Shown piece after piece: positions 26,324 to 34,220 of a stretch of DNA of 49,034 nt; positions within the stretch are counted from its first letter, which is position 1; each line of letters opens with the position of its first letter. The position numbers and the translations under genes were made by a program. A model generated the notes under the pieces. That model searched no databases. It saw only the letters and a program-made list of their open reading frames with translations, and was not told where the DNA came from. This stretch comes from Fredinandcohnia onubensis (GTDB taxonomy: Bacteria > Bacillota > Bacilli > Bacillales > Bacillaceae_L): the NCBI RefSeq assembly GCF_002734285.1, contig NZ_NSEA01000032.1:1-49034 (forward strand), in the 5' to 3' direction.

Positions 26324-27489
26324 CTTCTCGGTACCTCTCTAAAAAAGTTCAAGAATTACAACCTTCCGGAATCCGTCGATTCTTTGATTTAGCGGTAACG
26401 ATGGAAGGTGTCATTTCGTTAGGTGTGGGTGAACCTGATTTTGTAACACCTTGGTCAATTCGAGAAGCGAGCATCCAATCTATCGAGTCAGGAATTACAT
26501 CTTACACAGGAAATGCGGGACTCATTGAACTTCGGCAGGAAATTTCAGCTTATTTACATAGATCATTTGGGGTGCAATATGCTCCTGAAAATGAGGTAAT
26601 TGTGACGGTCGGTGGAAGCCAAGCAATTGATTTAGCATTGCGTGCAATAGTCGATCCAGGTGATGAAGTGATTATTGTGGAACCAACCTTTGTTGCGTAC
26701 AGCCCAATTGTTTCGCTAGCAGGCGGAGTTCCGATCCCCGTTCATACGAAATCTGAAAATGAATTTAAGCTACAGCCAGAAGAAATAGAAAAAGTAGTAA
26801 CAGAACGTACAAAGGCCATTATTATTTGTTCTCCAAATAATCCAACAGGTACAATGCTGAGAAAGGAAGAACTTGAAGCAATTGCTAAAATTGTGGAAAA
26901 GCACGATTTACTTGTGATTTCAGATGAGATTTATGCTGAACTTTCCTATGAAGGCAAATATACAAGTTTTTCAAGTATCCCTGGGATGTTTGAGCGCACA
27001 ATCCTTGTTTCCGGATTTTCAAAAGGCTTTGCTATGACAGGATGGCGTTTAGGTTATTCTGCTGCACCAAGTGTAATTTCGGAAGCTATGTTGAAAATAC
27101 ATCAATATACAATGATGTGTGCTTCGACTATGGCTCAGTACGGAGCAATCGAGGCTCTTCGAAATGGACTTTCAGATGTAGAATATATGAGAAAAAGCTA
27201 TCGTCAGCGTAGAAACTTTTTCGTATCTTCGTTACAGGAAATTGGATTATCTTGTCATATGCCAGGTGGTGCATTCTATGCATTTCCGTCTATTAAAGAA
27301 ACAGGATTATCATCTGAGGAATTTGCGCATCGTTTACTGATGGAGGAAAGGGTAGCAGTTGTCCCTGGTAATGTATTCGGTGAAAGTGGTGAGGGTTTTA
27401 TTCGCTGCTCGTATGCATCCTCACTAGAGCAGCTCCAAGAAGCAGTCAAACGAATGGGCCGATTCTTGAAAGACAATAATCTTGTATAA
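26320..27489 (+). CDS. alaT: Alanine aminotransferase AlaT (PLP class I)
   Basis: 389 aa, fold-type I aminotransferase of the AlaT/PatA group. GVGEPDF (residues 35-41), TVGGSQAIDLALRA, CSPNNPTG (170-177), SDEIYAEL (201-208) and the PLP lysine K235 in SGFSKGFAMTGWRLGY are all present. Likely makes alanine from pyruvate and glutamate, as B. subtilis AlaT does. It overlaps alaR by four bases and must be translationally coupled. Confidence 0.93.
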   Translation: MTSRYLSKKVQELQPSGIRRFFDLAVTMEGVISLGVGEPDFVTPWSIREASIQSIESGITSYTGNAGLIELRQEISAYLHRSFGVQYAPENEVIVTVGGSQAIDLALRAIVDPGDEVIIVEPTFVAYSPIVSLAGGVPIPVHTKSENEFKLQPEEIEKVVTERTKAIIICSPNNPTGTMLRKEELEAIAKIVEKHDLLVISDEIYAELSYEGKYTSFSSIPGMFERTILVSGFSKGFAMTGWRLGYSAAPSVISEAMLKIHQYTMMCASTMAQYGAIEALRNGLSDVEYMRKSYRQRRNFFVSSLQEIGLSCHMPGGAFYAFPSIKETGLSSEEFAHRLLMEERVAVVPGNVFGESGEGFIRCSYASSLEQLQEAVKRMGRFLKDNNLV

Positions 27490-27500
27490 AAAACTGTATA

Positions 27501-27531
27501 AAAAAAGGGACAAAACCAATTGGTTTTGTCC
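27501..27531 (-). terminator. Strong hairpin after alaT, terminator orientation on the minus strand
   Basis: Perfect 24-base palindrome (GGACAAAACCAA / TTGGTTTTGTCC, 27508-27531). The seven-base A run lies on its left, so the T tail needed for termination follows only on the minus strand, although both neighbouring genes are on the plus strand. It may still shield the alaT mRNA 3' end. Confidence 0.6.
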
Positions 27532-27692
27532 TACATACAAAAGGGGAATACTAGAAAGCCTTTGAAAGTAGTATCTCCATTAATCACCTTTTTTAAACAC
27601 CGCACAGATTCCGCTATTAGCAAATGATAAATATTACCTCCTTCATAATTTCAACTCGAAATGGTAACTCTAAAAGAGAAAAGGTTCTTTTT

Positions 27693-27721
27693 TTGAATAA
27701 ATGGCCGTTCTGTGTTATAAT
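27693..27721 (+). promoter_or_regulatory. sigma-A promoter of yugI
   Basis: TTGAAT, exactly 17 bases, perfect TATAAT; 53 bases before the yugI start codon. Confidence 0.8.
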
Positions 27722-27774
27722 TGTTTATTGCGTATATAAAGGTATGTAAACTAAAGTTTTAGGAGTTGGGTAGC

Positions 27775-28161
27775 ATGACAGAAAAATTCGAAGTAGGAAA
27801 TGTTGTTAAGGGTAAAATTACAGGGATTCAACCTTATGGAGCATTTGTTGCTTTAGACGAAAATACACAAGGTTTAGTTCATATTTCAGAAGTAACTCAT
27901 GGTTTTGTTAAAGATATTAACGAACATGTTAAAGTTGGCGATGAAGTAAATGTAAAGATTTTATCTATCGATGAAGGAGCAGGAAAAATCGGTCTATCAA
28001 TTCGTGCAACTGAAGAAGCACCAGAAAAGCCGGTTCAAAGAACTGCTAAACCGAAAAAACGTCCAGCACAAGCACAACCAGCAAATGCTGAAAGCCCTCA
28101 AGGTTTCAACACATTAAAGGATAAGCTTGAAGAATGGATTGAACAATCGAATTTTAACTAA
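27775..28161 (+). CDS. yugI: YugI, S1-domain RNA-binding general stress protein 13
   Basis: 128 aa from ATG 27775, nine bases after AGGAG; a TTG three codons earlier is less likely. One S1 domain at residues ~5-75 (VVKGKITGIQPYGAFVALDE, GLVHISEV, GDEVNVKILSID). The C-terminal part is basic and proline/alanine-rich (KKRPAQAQPAN) and ends in a helix. The family (general stress protein 13) associates with ribosomes or RNA. Own promoter and terminator. Confidence 0.93.
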   Translation: MTEKFEVGNVVKGKITGIQPYGAFVALDENTQGLVHISEVTHGFVKDINEHVKVGDEVNVKILSIDEGAGKIGLSIRATEEAPEKPVQRTAKPKKRPAQAQPANAESPQGFNTLKDKLEEWIEQSNFN

Positions 28162-28172
28162 GAACCACAAGA

Positions 28173-28203
28173 AGAGGCATTCACTGAATGGCCTCTTTTT
28201 TAC
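28173..28203 (+). terminator. Terminator of yugI
   Basis: AGAGGC-ATTCA and TGAAT-G-GCCTCT, followed by TTTTTT. Confidence 0.85.
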
Positions 28204-28246
28204 ATATATTACGAATAAATAGAAGATAATGTAAAGAGCAAACTAC

Positions 28247-28275
28247 TTTACAACAAGTTGTAACATTGCCATAAT
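28247..28275 (+). promoter_or_regulatory. yugJ promoter with a palindromic operator in the spacer
   Basis: TTTACA, 17 bases, CATAAT. A perfect 16-base palindrome TTACAACAAGTTGTAA (28248-28263) begins inside the -35 box and fills most of the spacer, the typical place for a repressor site. The cognate regulator is not evident. Confidence 0.6.
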
Positions 28276-28296
28276 TTTTTTCAGGAGGCGATAATA

Positions 28297-29460
28297 TTGG
28301 AAAACTTTACATATTACAACCCAACTAAACTTATCTTTGGTAAAGGGCAGGTACAAGAACTTAAAACTGAAATACCCCAATACGGAAAAAAAGTATTGCT
28401 GATATATGGTGGCGGTAGTATCAAGAGAAATGGTTTGTACGACCAAGTCATTGACCAATTAAATGAAATAGGGGCAGAGGTACACGAGTTTTCAGGTGTA
28501 GAACCTAATCCACGTCTGTCTACAGTTAGAAAAGGAATCGAAATTTGCCGTAATGAAGGCATTGAGTTTTTGCTCGCTGTTGGTGGGGGAAGTGTTATTG
28601 ACTGTACAAAAGCAATTGCAGTTGGCGTAAAATACGATGGTGATGTATGGGATTTCATGTCTCGAAAAGCAGTTGCTACTGACGCTTTGCCTTTAGGTAC
28701 TGTTTTGACAATAGCTGCAACAGGTTCAGAAATGAATTCAGGCTCAGTTATTACAAATTGGGAAACGAATGAAAAATATGGATGGGGTAGCCCTGCTGTG
28801 TTTCCTAAATTTTCAATTCTAGATCCAGTTTATACATATTCACTGCCAAAGGACCAAACTGTGTATGGAATGGTTGATATGATGTCACATGTGTTGGAAC
28901 ATTACTTCCATCATGAACCTAACACGTTAACCCAAGACAGATGGTGTGAGTCTATACTTAAGACGGTCATCGAAACGGCACCAAAACTAATTAATGACTT
29001 AGAAAACTATGATTACAGAGCGACTATTATGCTTAATGGAACTCTTGCATTAAATAAAATGTTAAACATGGGATATAGCGGAGACTGGGCTACACATAAT
29101 ATTGAACATGCCGTATCTGCTGTATATGATATTCCTCATGGTGGTGGACTTGCGATTCTGTTCCCGAATTGGATGAAGCATGTTTTGGATGAAAATGTAG
29201 AACGTTTCAAGCAATTGGCTGTTCGTGTCTTTGATGTCGATCCTGAAGGAAAAACGGATCGAGAAGTAGCACTTGAAGGAATCGATAAGCTAAGAGAATT
29301 TTGGAACAGCATTGGTGCACCTTCAAGATTGGCAGATTACGACATTGGAGAAGAAAACCTTGAACTAATGGCTGAAAAAACAGTTGTTTTCGGTGAATTT
29401 GGTCGCTTTAAAGTACTAGGTAAACAAGACTCACTTGAAATACTAAAAGCATCATTATAA
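28297..29460 (+). CDS. yugJ: Iron-containing NAD(P)H-dependent alcohol dehydrogenase (YugJ/butanol dehydrogenase type)
   Basis: 387 aa, group III alcohol dehydrogenase. TTG start eight bases after CAGGAGGC. Nucleotide-binding GGGS at 96-99 and TGSEM near 142; predicted iron ligands D194, H198 (DMMSH), H267 and H281 (DIPHGGG). Same length as B. subtilis YugJ, and in the same place between yugI and pgi; the second paralogue yugK of B. subtilis is absent here. It reduces aldehydes to alcohols or the reverse, substrate unproven. Confidence 0.9.
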   Translation: MENFTYYNPTKLIFGKGQVQELKTEIPQYGKKVLLIYGGGSIKRNGLYDQVIDQLNEIGAEVHEFSGVEPNPRLSTVRKGIEICRNEGIEFLLAVGGGSVIDCTKAIAVGVKYDGDVWDFMSRKAVATDALPLGTVLTIAATGSEMNSGSVITNWETNEKYGWGSPAVFPKFSILDPVYTYSLPKDQTVYGMVDMMSHVLEHYFHHEPNTLTQDRWCESILKTVIETAPKLINDLENYDYRATIMLNGTLALNKMLNMGYSGDWATHNIEHAVSAVYDIPHGGGLAILFPNWMKHVLDENVERFKQLAVRVFDVDPEGKTDREVALEGIDKLREFWNSIGAPSRLADYDIGEENLELMAEKTVVFGEFGRFKVLGKQDSLEILKASL

Positions 29461-29480
29461 TTGATATTTATAAACTGCAA

Positions 29481-29511
29481 AAAAGGCTCATACTACCTGT
29501 GTGAGTCTTTT
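29481..29511 (+). terminator. Terminator of yugJ
   Basis: AAAAGGCTCA and TGAGTCTTTT, 10-bp stem with one G-U, 11-base loop. It abuts the structured repeat. Confidence 0.8.
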
Positions 29512-29574
29512 AACTTTATTCACCCTATGGCTGAATAAAGTTAAAGCCTCCGGCGGAGACATGCGATTTTCAAT
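29510..29574. repeat. Structured intergenic repeat (copy 2)
   Basis: 13-bp arms TTAACTTTATTCA (29510-29522) and TGAATAAAGTTAA (29532-29544) around a nine-base loop, then AAGCCTCCGGCGG, a variable part with CATG, and GATTTTCAA. This matches the reverse complement of 21322-21397. The arms differ from copy 1 by a paired A/T exchange that keeps the stem. Confidence 0.75.
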
Positions 29575-29683
29575 AGTTTTTTTAAATGGCTACGCTTACA
29601 ATGAGTCGGCGGTCTTGATTTAACAGAAAAGTTTGGTTACAGTGAAAAGAGGCATTGAAAACTAAAGGGTGGAGGTATTGAAA

Positions 29684-31030
29684 ATGACACATGTTCGTTT
29701 TGATTATTCAAAAGCATTAACTTTTTTTGGAGAACATGAAATTACATATCTACGTGATGCGGTTAAGGTCGCACACCATTCTATACATGAAAAAACTGGC
29801 GCAGGTAGTGATTTCTTAGGATGGGTAGACCTTCCTTCCGAATACGACAAAGAAGAATTTTCACGCATTCAAAAAAGCGCTGAAAAAATCAAATCAGATT
29901 CTGACATTTTACTTGTAATTGGTATCGGTGGATCTTATCTTGGTGCAAAAGCAGCTATTGATTGGTTAAACCACTCCTTCTATAATTCCTTAACAAAGGA
30001 ACAGCGTAAAACACCACAAATCGTATTTGTAGGGAACAACATCAGTTCTACATATATGAAAGACCTAATGGATTTACTTGAAGGTAAAGATTATTCAATT
30101 AACGTCATTTCTAAATCTGGAACAACAACTGAACCAGCATTAGCTTTCCGTATCTTCCGTAAAATGTTAATTGAAAAATACGGAAAAGAAGAAGCTCAAG
30201 GCCGTATCTTCGCAACAACTGATAAAGCTCGTGGAGCATTGAAAACTCTAGCAACTGAAGAAGGCTATGAATCCTTCGTTATTCCAGATGATGTTGGTGG
30301 TCGTTACTCCGTTTTAACAGCTGTTGGGCTACTTCCAATTGCCGTTAGTGGTGCAAATATTGAAGAAATGATGAAGGGTGCACAAGCAGCAAGTGTAGAT
30401 TTCTCTAAATCAGAGCTTGAAGAGAACGCTGCTTACCAATATGCGGCTGTTCGTAATGCACTATACAACAAAGGCAAAACAATTGAGATGCTAATCAACT
30501 ATGAACCGGGTCTTCAATACTTCTCTGAGTGGTGGAAGCAATTATTTGGCGAAAGTGAAGGGAAAGACCAAAAAGGAATTTACCCATCATCTGCAAACTT
30601 CTCAACAGACCTTCATTCACTTGGACAATATGTTCAGGAAGGACGACGTGATTTATTTGAAACAGTCATTAATATCGAAAAATCCCGTCATGAATTAATT
30701 GTTGAAGCAGAAGATAATGATTTAGATGGATTAAATTATCTAGCTGGTAAATCGGTCGATTTTGTTAATAAGAGAGCATTCGAAGGTACAATGCTTGCTC
30801 ATACAGATGGAGGCGTACCAAATCTAATTGTCCATGTACCAGAAATGGACGAGTATTCATTTGGATACCTTGTGTACTTCTTTGAGAAAGCATGTGCAAT
30901 GAGTGGATACCTATTAGGTGTAAATCCATTCGACCAACCAGGTGTAGAAGCATACAAAGTTAATATGTTTGCTCTACTAGGTAAGCCTGGTTTCGAAGAG
31001 AAGAAGGCTGAACTAGAAAAACGCTTATAA
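29684..31030 (+). CDS. pgi: Glucose-6-phosphate isomerase
   Basis: 448 aa from ATG 29684 ([12 protein letters not shown]), which matches the known start; five codons before it open from a TTG but come right after the GGAGG. Cytosolic, interconverts glucose 6-phosphate and fructose 6-phosphate. The substrate-binding [10 protein letters not shown] and [12 protein letters not shown], the PGI signature [16 protein letters not shown], and the C-terminal [18 protein letters not shown] are all intact. Monocistronic; the structured repeat lies directly upstream. Confidence 0.97.
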   Translation: MTHVRFDYSKALTFFGEHEITYLRDAVKVAHHSIHEKTGAGSDFLGWVDLPSEYDKEEFSRIQKSAEKIKSDSDILLVIGIGGSYLGAKAAIDWLNHSFYNSLTKEQRKTPQIVFVGNNISSTYMKDLMDLLEGKDYSINVISKSGTTTEPALAFRIFRKMLIEKYGKEEAQGRIFATTDKARGALKTLATEEGYESFVIPDDVGGRYSVLTAVGLLPIAVSGANIEEMMKGAQAASVDFSKSELEENAAYQYAAVRNALYNKGKTIEMLINYEPGLQYFSEWWKQLFGESEGKDQKGIYPSSANFSTDLHSLGQYVQEGRRDLFETVINIEKSRHELIVEAEDNDLDGLNYLAGKSVDFVNKRAFEGTMLAHTDGGVPNLIVHVPEMDEYSFGYLVYFFEKACAMSGYLLGVNPFDQPGVEAYKVNMFALLGKPGFEEKKAELEKRL

Positions 31031-31042
31031 GCTGATCATAGT

Positions 31043-31073
31043 AAAAGGGATTCCCGAATGGAGAATCCCTTTT
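31043..31073. terminator. Bidirectional terminator between pgi and yugO
   Basis: AAAAGGGATTC and GAATCCCTTTT, 11-bp perfect stem with a nine-base loop. Confidence 0.88.
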
Positions 31074-32064
31074 AACTTTTTATGATTAATATGTGATCAT
31101 TTTTTCGTATTTCAAGTGAAAGTGGAGGATTAATTGTTATTTCTTCGCCTCGTTTAATTCCAATTAAAATTTTTCCTTCTTTTAATAAAGTTTCACTCGC
31201 TTTTTGAAAAGTTAATCCCACCAAATCAAAGGTAGTTTCCAAAAACTGAAGTTTTACACCCTTTAAATCAACTAACATGGACAGTAAAGCATCTGACACT
31301 CCATGTGAAAAAAGACTATTGACCATCACTAAACTAGAAATTCGGTTAGTTTGGATGATTTCATCTGCACCTCCACGCTTTGCATTTTTAATCTGATGAG
31401 TAGTTAGTATTTCTACAATTGTATAAGCGGATGGGTTCAACCCTTTTATCGCAAGTAATGTCAAGATGGTGAGCATATCAGCATGTACTTCATCCTTACC
31501 TTGATCGGCGGTAACTAAGACCATTTCTGCATCCTGTATATTTGCTTGTTTTAAAGTCTCGTCACGAGTCGGATCCCCTTTTATAAAATGAAAATGATTG
31601 CCAGGCATCGGGTTTTTTTCTAAGGAGTCATCAATTAACAGAATTTCAGTTGCTGACCCTGGAGTTTTAAGAAACGAAATGGTTTCCCTTACACGTTCAT
31701 TCCAACCAATGATAATAATGTGTTTTTTTCCGTGGAATCCAGACGTGCCTTCAAGGTATGCATTTTGGGTAACGAAGGTTGAAGTTGAAATCGCAGCGAA
31801 ATAGCGGGTCACAATTCCAACACCGATAAAGATCAGAAACATCCCCACAATTCTTCCTACAAATGAAGTTGGAGCATAATCACCGTATCCTACTGTTGCG
31901 GCGGTGACAATCGACCACCAAACCCCGTCGAAAACGGTTGGAAAGTTTTCTGGCTCAATTAAGTGAATAATGGCACCAAAGATGATGATGACTAATAAAA
32001 CAATTCCAATAAGCTTGGCAATCAAAAAGCGCTTAAAAAAGGAAGCTAAGATACTTGTTAACAA
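31072..32064 (-). CDS. yugO: YugO, two-helix potassium channel with RCK/TrkA-N domain
   Basis: 330 aa from TTG 32064. A GTG at 32073 lies inside the AAAGGAGTG ribosome site, so TTG (eight bases after) is preferred. Two membrane helices (residues ~12-34 and ~69-88) flank a pore loop with the K+ selectivity filter TVGYGD (57-62). A cytoplasmic Rossmann RCK domain begins near residue 113 (KHIIIIGWNERV), followed by a TrkA-C-like end. In B. subtilis YugO is the K+ channel of biofilm electrical signalling. Encoded 21 bases after the Mistic gene, as in B. subtilis. Confidence 0.93.
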   Translation of the reverse strand: MLTSILASFFKRFLIAKLIGIVLLVIIIFGAIIHLIEPENFPTVFDGVWWSIVTAATVGYGDYAPTSFVGRIVGMFLIFIGVGIVTRYFAAISTSTFVTQNAYLEGTSGFHGKKHIIIIGWNERVRETISFLKTPGSATEILLIDDSLEKNPMPGNHFHFIKGDPTRDETLKQANIQDAEMVLVTADQGKDEVHADMLTILTLLAIKGLNPSAYTIVEILTTHQIKNAKRGGADEIIQTNRISSLVMVNSLFSHGVSDALLSMLVDLKGVKLQFLETTFDLVGLTFQKASETLLKEGKILIGIKRGEEITINPPLSLEIRKNDHILIIKS

Positions 32065-32085
32065 ACACTCCACTCCTTTTTTCTT

Positions 32086-32334
32086 CTATTTTTTTTCATC
32101 TTTTGGTAGAAAGGCAAAAATCTCTTTTATGATTGTATTAATCCTCCGAGTAATCTCTTCGTCTCCAAAGGTTTCCTTCGCTTTTTCAATAGCTTCAATA
32201 ACCTCTTGATCAAATTCAATCAATGGCTTGTCTTCTTCTGCCTCATTGTATAACTGAATGACAACGTCTAAGCCTTCATTCAACCGATCAATCGAATCAC
32301 TAAGTGTCTTCTTTTCATTTTCATTAAGCTTCAT
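32086..32334 (-). CDS. mstX: Mistic homologue (short form), membrane-associating partner of YugO
   Basis: 82 aa from ATG 32334, which has AGGAG eight bases upstream; the frame extends 15 further codons but without a ribosome site. It matches the last ~84 residues of B. subtilis Mistic (110 aa) in detail: IDRMNEGLDAFIQLYNE there, IDRLNEGLDVVIQLYNE here, and NTIIKEI near the end. So it is the short Mistic type found in other bacilli, lacking the first helix region. Highly acidic yet membrane-associating; thought to help YugO insertion. First gene of the mstX-yugO operon. Confidence 0.88.
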   Translation of the reverse strand: MKLNENEKKTLSDSIDRLNEGLDVVIQLYNEAEEDKPLIEFDQEVIEAIEKAKETFGDEEITRRINTIIKEIFAFLPKDEKK

Positions 32335-32393
32335 ACGTTTACTCCTCTTCCTTGGTCCTTTCCTATATAGTGTGTTCAAAAGCTAGCTATTTT

Positions 32394-32423
32394 TGCATAA
32401 ATTTCCTAGATATTCGAAAACTA
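32394..32423 (+). promoter_or_regulatory. Candidate forespore (sigma-G/F-like) promoter of sspH
   Basis: TGCATA, 16 bases, GAAAACTA, 37 bases before the sspH start codon. It resembles sigma-G-type sites but is not a perfect match. Confidence 0.35.
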
Positions 32424-32459
32424 TTGGAGGGAAGAAAATATGAATTGGGAGTGAGTAGA

Positions 32460-32639
32460 ATGGATATTCGTAGAGCAAAGCAAATCTTATCTTCATCAAA
32501 TGAAGTAACCGTTCATTATCAAGGCACTTCAGTATGGATTGACAGCTGTGATGAGCAGGGGAATATGTGCACAGTCCACCTAAGAGGTCGGGAGCATGAA
32601 AAAAATATTGTCCCAGTAGCTGAATTGGAAGAGTTGTGA
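32460..32639 (+). CDS. sspH: H-type small acid-soluble spore protein
   Basis: 59 aa, the exact length of SspH proteins. Family residues: MDIRRAKQIL at the start, a middle HYQGTSVWID, DEQG, and the C-terminal VPVAELEEL. ATG at 32460 with GGAGTGA upstream; the open frame begins at 32352, but that leading part lacks similarity. Minor forespore SASP in B. subtilis. Divergent from mstX. No terminator is seen before the 104-bp array, so its mRNA could run through the array to the hairpin at 33515. Confidence 0.85.
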   Translation: MDIRRAKQILSSSNEVTVHYQGTSVWIDSCDEQGNMCTVHLRGREHEKNIVPVAELEEL

Positions 32640-32659
32640 AAATAAAATTCTTTGAACGG

Positions 32660-33470
32660 GTTGATCTTAGTCGAGTGTAACCTGGCATTCTGACTCGACA
32701 GAGAAAATTCTAGTTTTCTCTGTCTGAAACAGCCCGTCATTCTGACTTGCTCTAGAGGTATCTGGTGCTCAGAGTTCGAATCAATCACACATTTGGACTT
32801 ACGGTAGAGTTTTCTAGTTCAGCCTGTCCGAATCAACCCGTAATTCTGACACAAAGGAGAAGTTACTGGTTGAGTCTGTCAGAATAACTCATGTATTCGG
32901 ACTCACCGTAGAGGTTTGAATTTCACTGAGTCCGAATCAACCCGTAATTCTGACACAAAGGAGAAGTTTCGGGTTGAGTCTGTCAGAATAACCCTTGTAT
33001 TCAGACTCACTGTAGAGTTTTTTGGTTCACTGAGTCAGAATCATCCAAGCATTCTGACACAAAGGAGAAGTTTCGGGTTGAGTCTGTCAGAATACCCCTT
33101 GTATTCGGACTCAAAGTAGAGAATTCTGGTTCACTGAGTCCGAATCAACCCGTAATTCTGACACAAAGGAGAAGTTACTTGCTGTGTCTGTCAGAATAGC
33201 TCATGTATTCGGACTCACCGTAGAGGTTTGAATTTCACTGAGTCCGAATCAACCCGTAATTCTGACACAAAGGAGAAGTTACTGATGTAGTCTGTCAGAA
33301 TACCCCTTGTATTCAGACATACCGTAGAGATTTCCGGTTCACTGAGTCCGAATCAACCCGTAATTCTGACACAAAGGAGAAGTTACTTGTTGTGTCTGTC
33401 AGAATCACTCATGTATTTCGACTCACCGCAGAGTTATAAAAGTTCTCTGAGTCAGAATATCAAGAAGGAT
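32660..33470. repeat. Tandem array of 104-bp units made of two related 52-bp halves
   Basis: The landmark ACAAAGGAGAAGTT starts at 32851, 32955, 33059, 33163, 33267 and 33371: period exactly 104 bp. Two degenerate half-units (ATTCTGAC at 32687 and 32739) lie 52 bp apart at the left. Each unit holds half A (GTCCGAAT ... ATTCTGAC) and half B (GTCAGAAT ... ATTCGGAC). The right arm of A pairs with the left arm of B (ATTCTGACA 32843-32851 with TGTCAGAAT 32877-32885), and that of B with the next A (ATTCGGACTCA 32895-32905 with TGAGTCCGAAT 32927-32937). It accounts for the ~900 bases without a gene. No unique spacers. Function unknown. Confidence 0.93.
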
Positions 33471-33514
33471 TCGGAAACACTACTAGGTTCCTTATTAAAA
33501 TCGAATGACAAAAC

Positions 33515-33549
33515 AAAAGCTCCCATGTTACGCAAAGGGGAGCTTTTTT
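33515..33549. terminator. Bidirectional terminator after the 104-bp array
   Basis: AAAAGCTCCC and GGGAGCTTTT, 10-bp stem with a 13-base loop; TT on the plus side and TGTTTTG on the minus side. It can end sspH/array transcripts and the 39-aa gene on the minus strand. Confidence 0.82.
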
Positions 33550-33667
33550 AATCCCAAAATCCGCTAATGAATTTTGCGAAAATATCCGAACTAAAGTAAA
33601 AGAATGAGCAAAGAAAAAAAGCAATCACAAGTCCTGTTAAAATCCAGCTAAGTGTCTCCTTCTTCAC
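33548..33667 (-). CDS. Small single-span membrane protein (39 aa)
   Basis: 39 aa, GTG start behind AGAGGTGATT. A basic N-terminus (MKKETLSW) is followed by one long hydrophobic helix (ILTGLVIAFFLCSFFYF) and a short tail FAKFISGFWD. A good ribosome site and a terminator directly after the stop support it. Family not recognised. Confidence 0.6.
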   Translation of the reverse strand: MKKETLSWILTGLVIAFFLCSFFYFSSDIFAKFISGFWD

Positions 33668-33717
33668 ACAATCACCTCTTTTATATACTATTTGCATAAT
33701 AGAATCTTTCATACAAC

Positions 33718-33747
33718 CCAAAAAACCTCTAGGTAGCCTTAGAGGTT
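33718..33747 (-). terminator. Minus-oriented terminator hairpin without an obvious gene
   Basis: AACCTCTA and TAGAGGTT, 8-bp stem, then TTTTTTGGG on the minus strand. The 290 bases between 33668 and 33960 hold no gene but also a perfect 11-bp hairpin (GCCTCTAATTA / TAATTAGAGGC, 33788-33817). Confidence 0.55.
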
Positions 33748-33960
33748 CTTTGTATATATAAATGATAGGGAAAACGCAGTAAAAAGTGCCTCTAATTATG
33801 AGAGAGTAATTAGAGGCAAGAGAGAAATGAAAACTTCATTGAATTAGACGACCTGTTGTGTAAAAGGTTACAAACTCTATAAAATTTTTTTTAGGTTACT
33901 CATTCTTTTTCTCTTCCAAGCATATATATAGGACAAGCGAATAAAAGAGGGGGATTTGAT

Positions 33961-34119
33961 ATGTCTTATCCAGGATCGAAGGGTTGGTACGTGAAACAAT
34001 TAAAAGAAAAAGGGATTTACCATCATCCAGTTGAGCGAAAAAAACTAGAAACGTATAAAACATATATCCTACGAAAGTTGTATTTTGAACTAGTTGCGGA
34101 TAAGGAAGCAGATAAATAA
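33961..34119 (+). CDS. YflJ-like DUF2639 small protein
   Basis: 52 aa: MSYPGSKGWYVKQLKEKG then a basic helical part (HPVERKKLETYKTYILRKLY). The GSKGWYVKxLK start with a following HPVExxKLExYKTY is how I recall the DUF2639/YflJ family of bacilli. GAGGGGG lies nine bases before the ATG. Small, basic, soluble; function unknown. Own terminator. Confidence 0.75.
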   Translation: MSYPGSKGWYVKQLKEKGIYHHPVERKKLETYKTYILRKLYFELVADKEADK

Positions 34120-34128
34120 TTGTCAGAA

Positions 34129-34153
34129 GCGGTCCCCGAGGCTGCTTTTTTTA
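34129..34153 (+). terminator. Terminator of the DUF2639 gene
   Basis: AAGCGGTC and GGCTGCTT pair with two G-U, then seven T. Confidence 0.65.
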
Positions 34154-34220
34154 TGCTAACATTCATCTCCAAATCTATTCACTTTTAAAATATAATAAAA
34201 GATGAGTAGGAGGGGGAACA

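Noticed and set aside
27540-27575. Nine-residue minus-strand frame with a ribosome site (MEILLSKAF)
   Set aside because: Too short to support from sequence alone; kept only as context for the odd hairpin after alaT.
28248-28263. Rex operator at yugJ
   Set aside because: The dyad TTACAACAAGTTGTAA lacks the TTGTGA-type half sites.
32916-33119. 67-aa plus-strand frame inside the 104-bp array
   Set aside because: Open only because the period is compatible with the frame; no ribosome site and no similarity.
2291-33470. Tandem arrays as CRISPR arrays
   Set aside because: Units are contiguous or nearly identical from end to end without unique spacers, and no cas genes are present.
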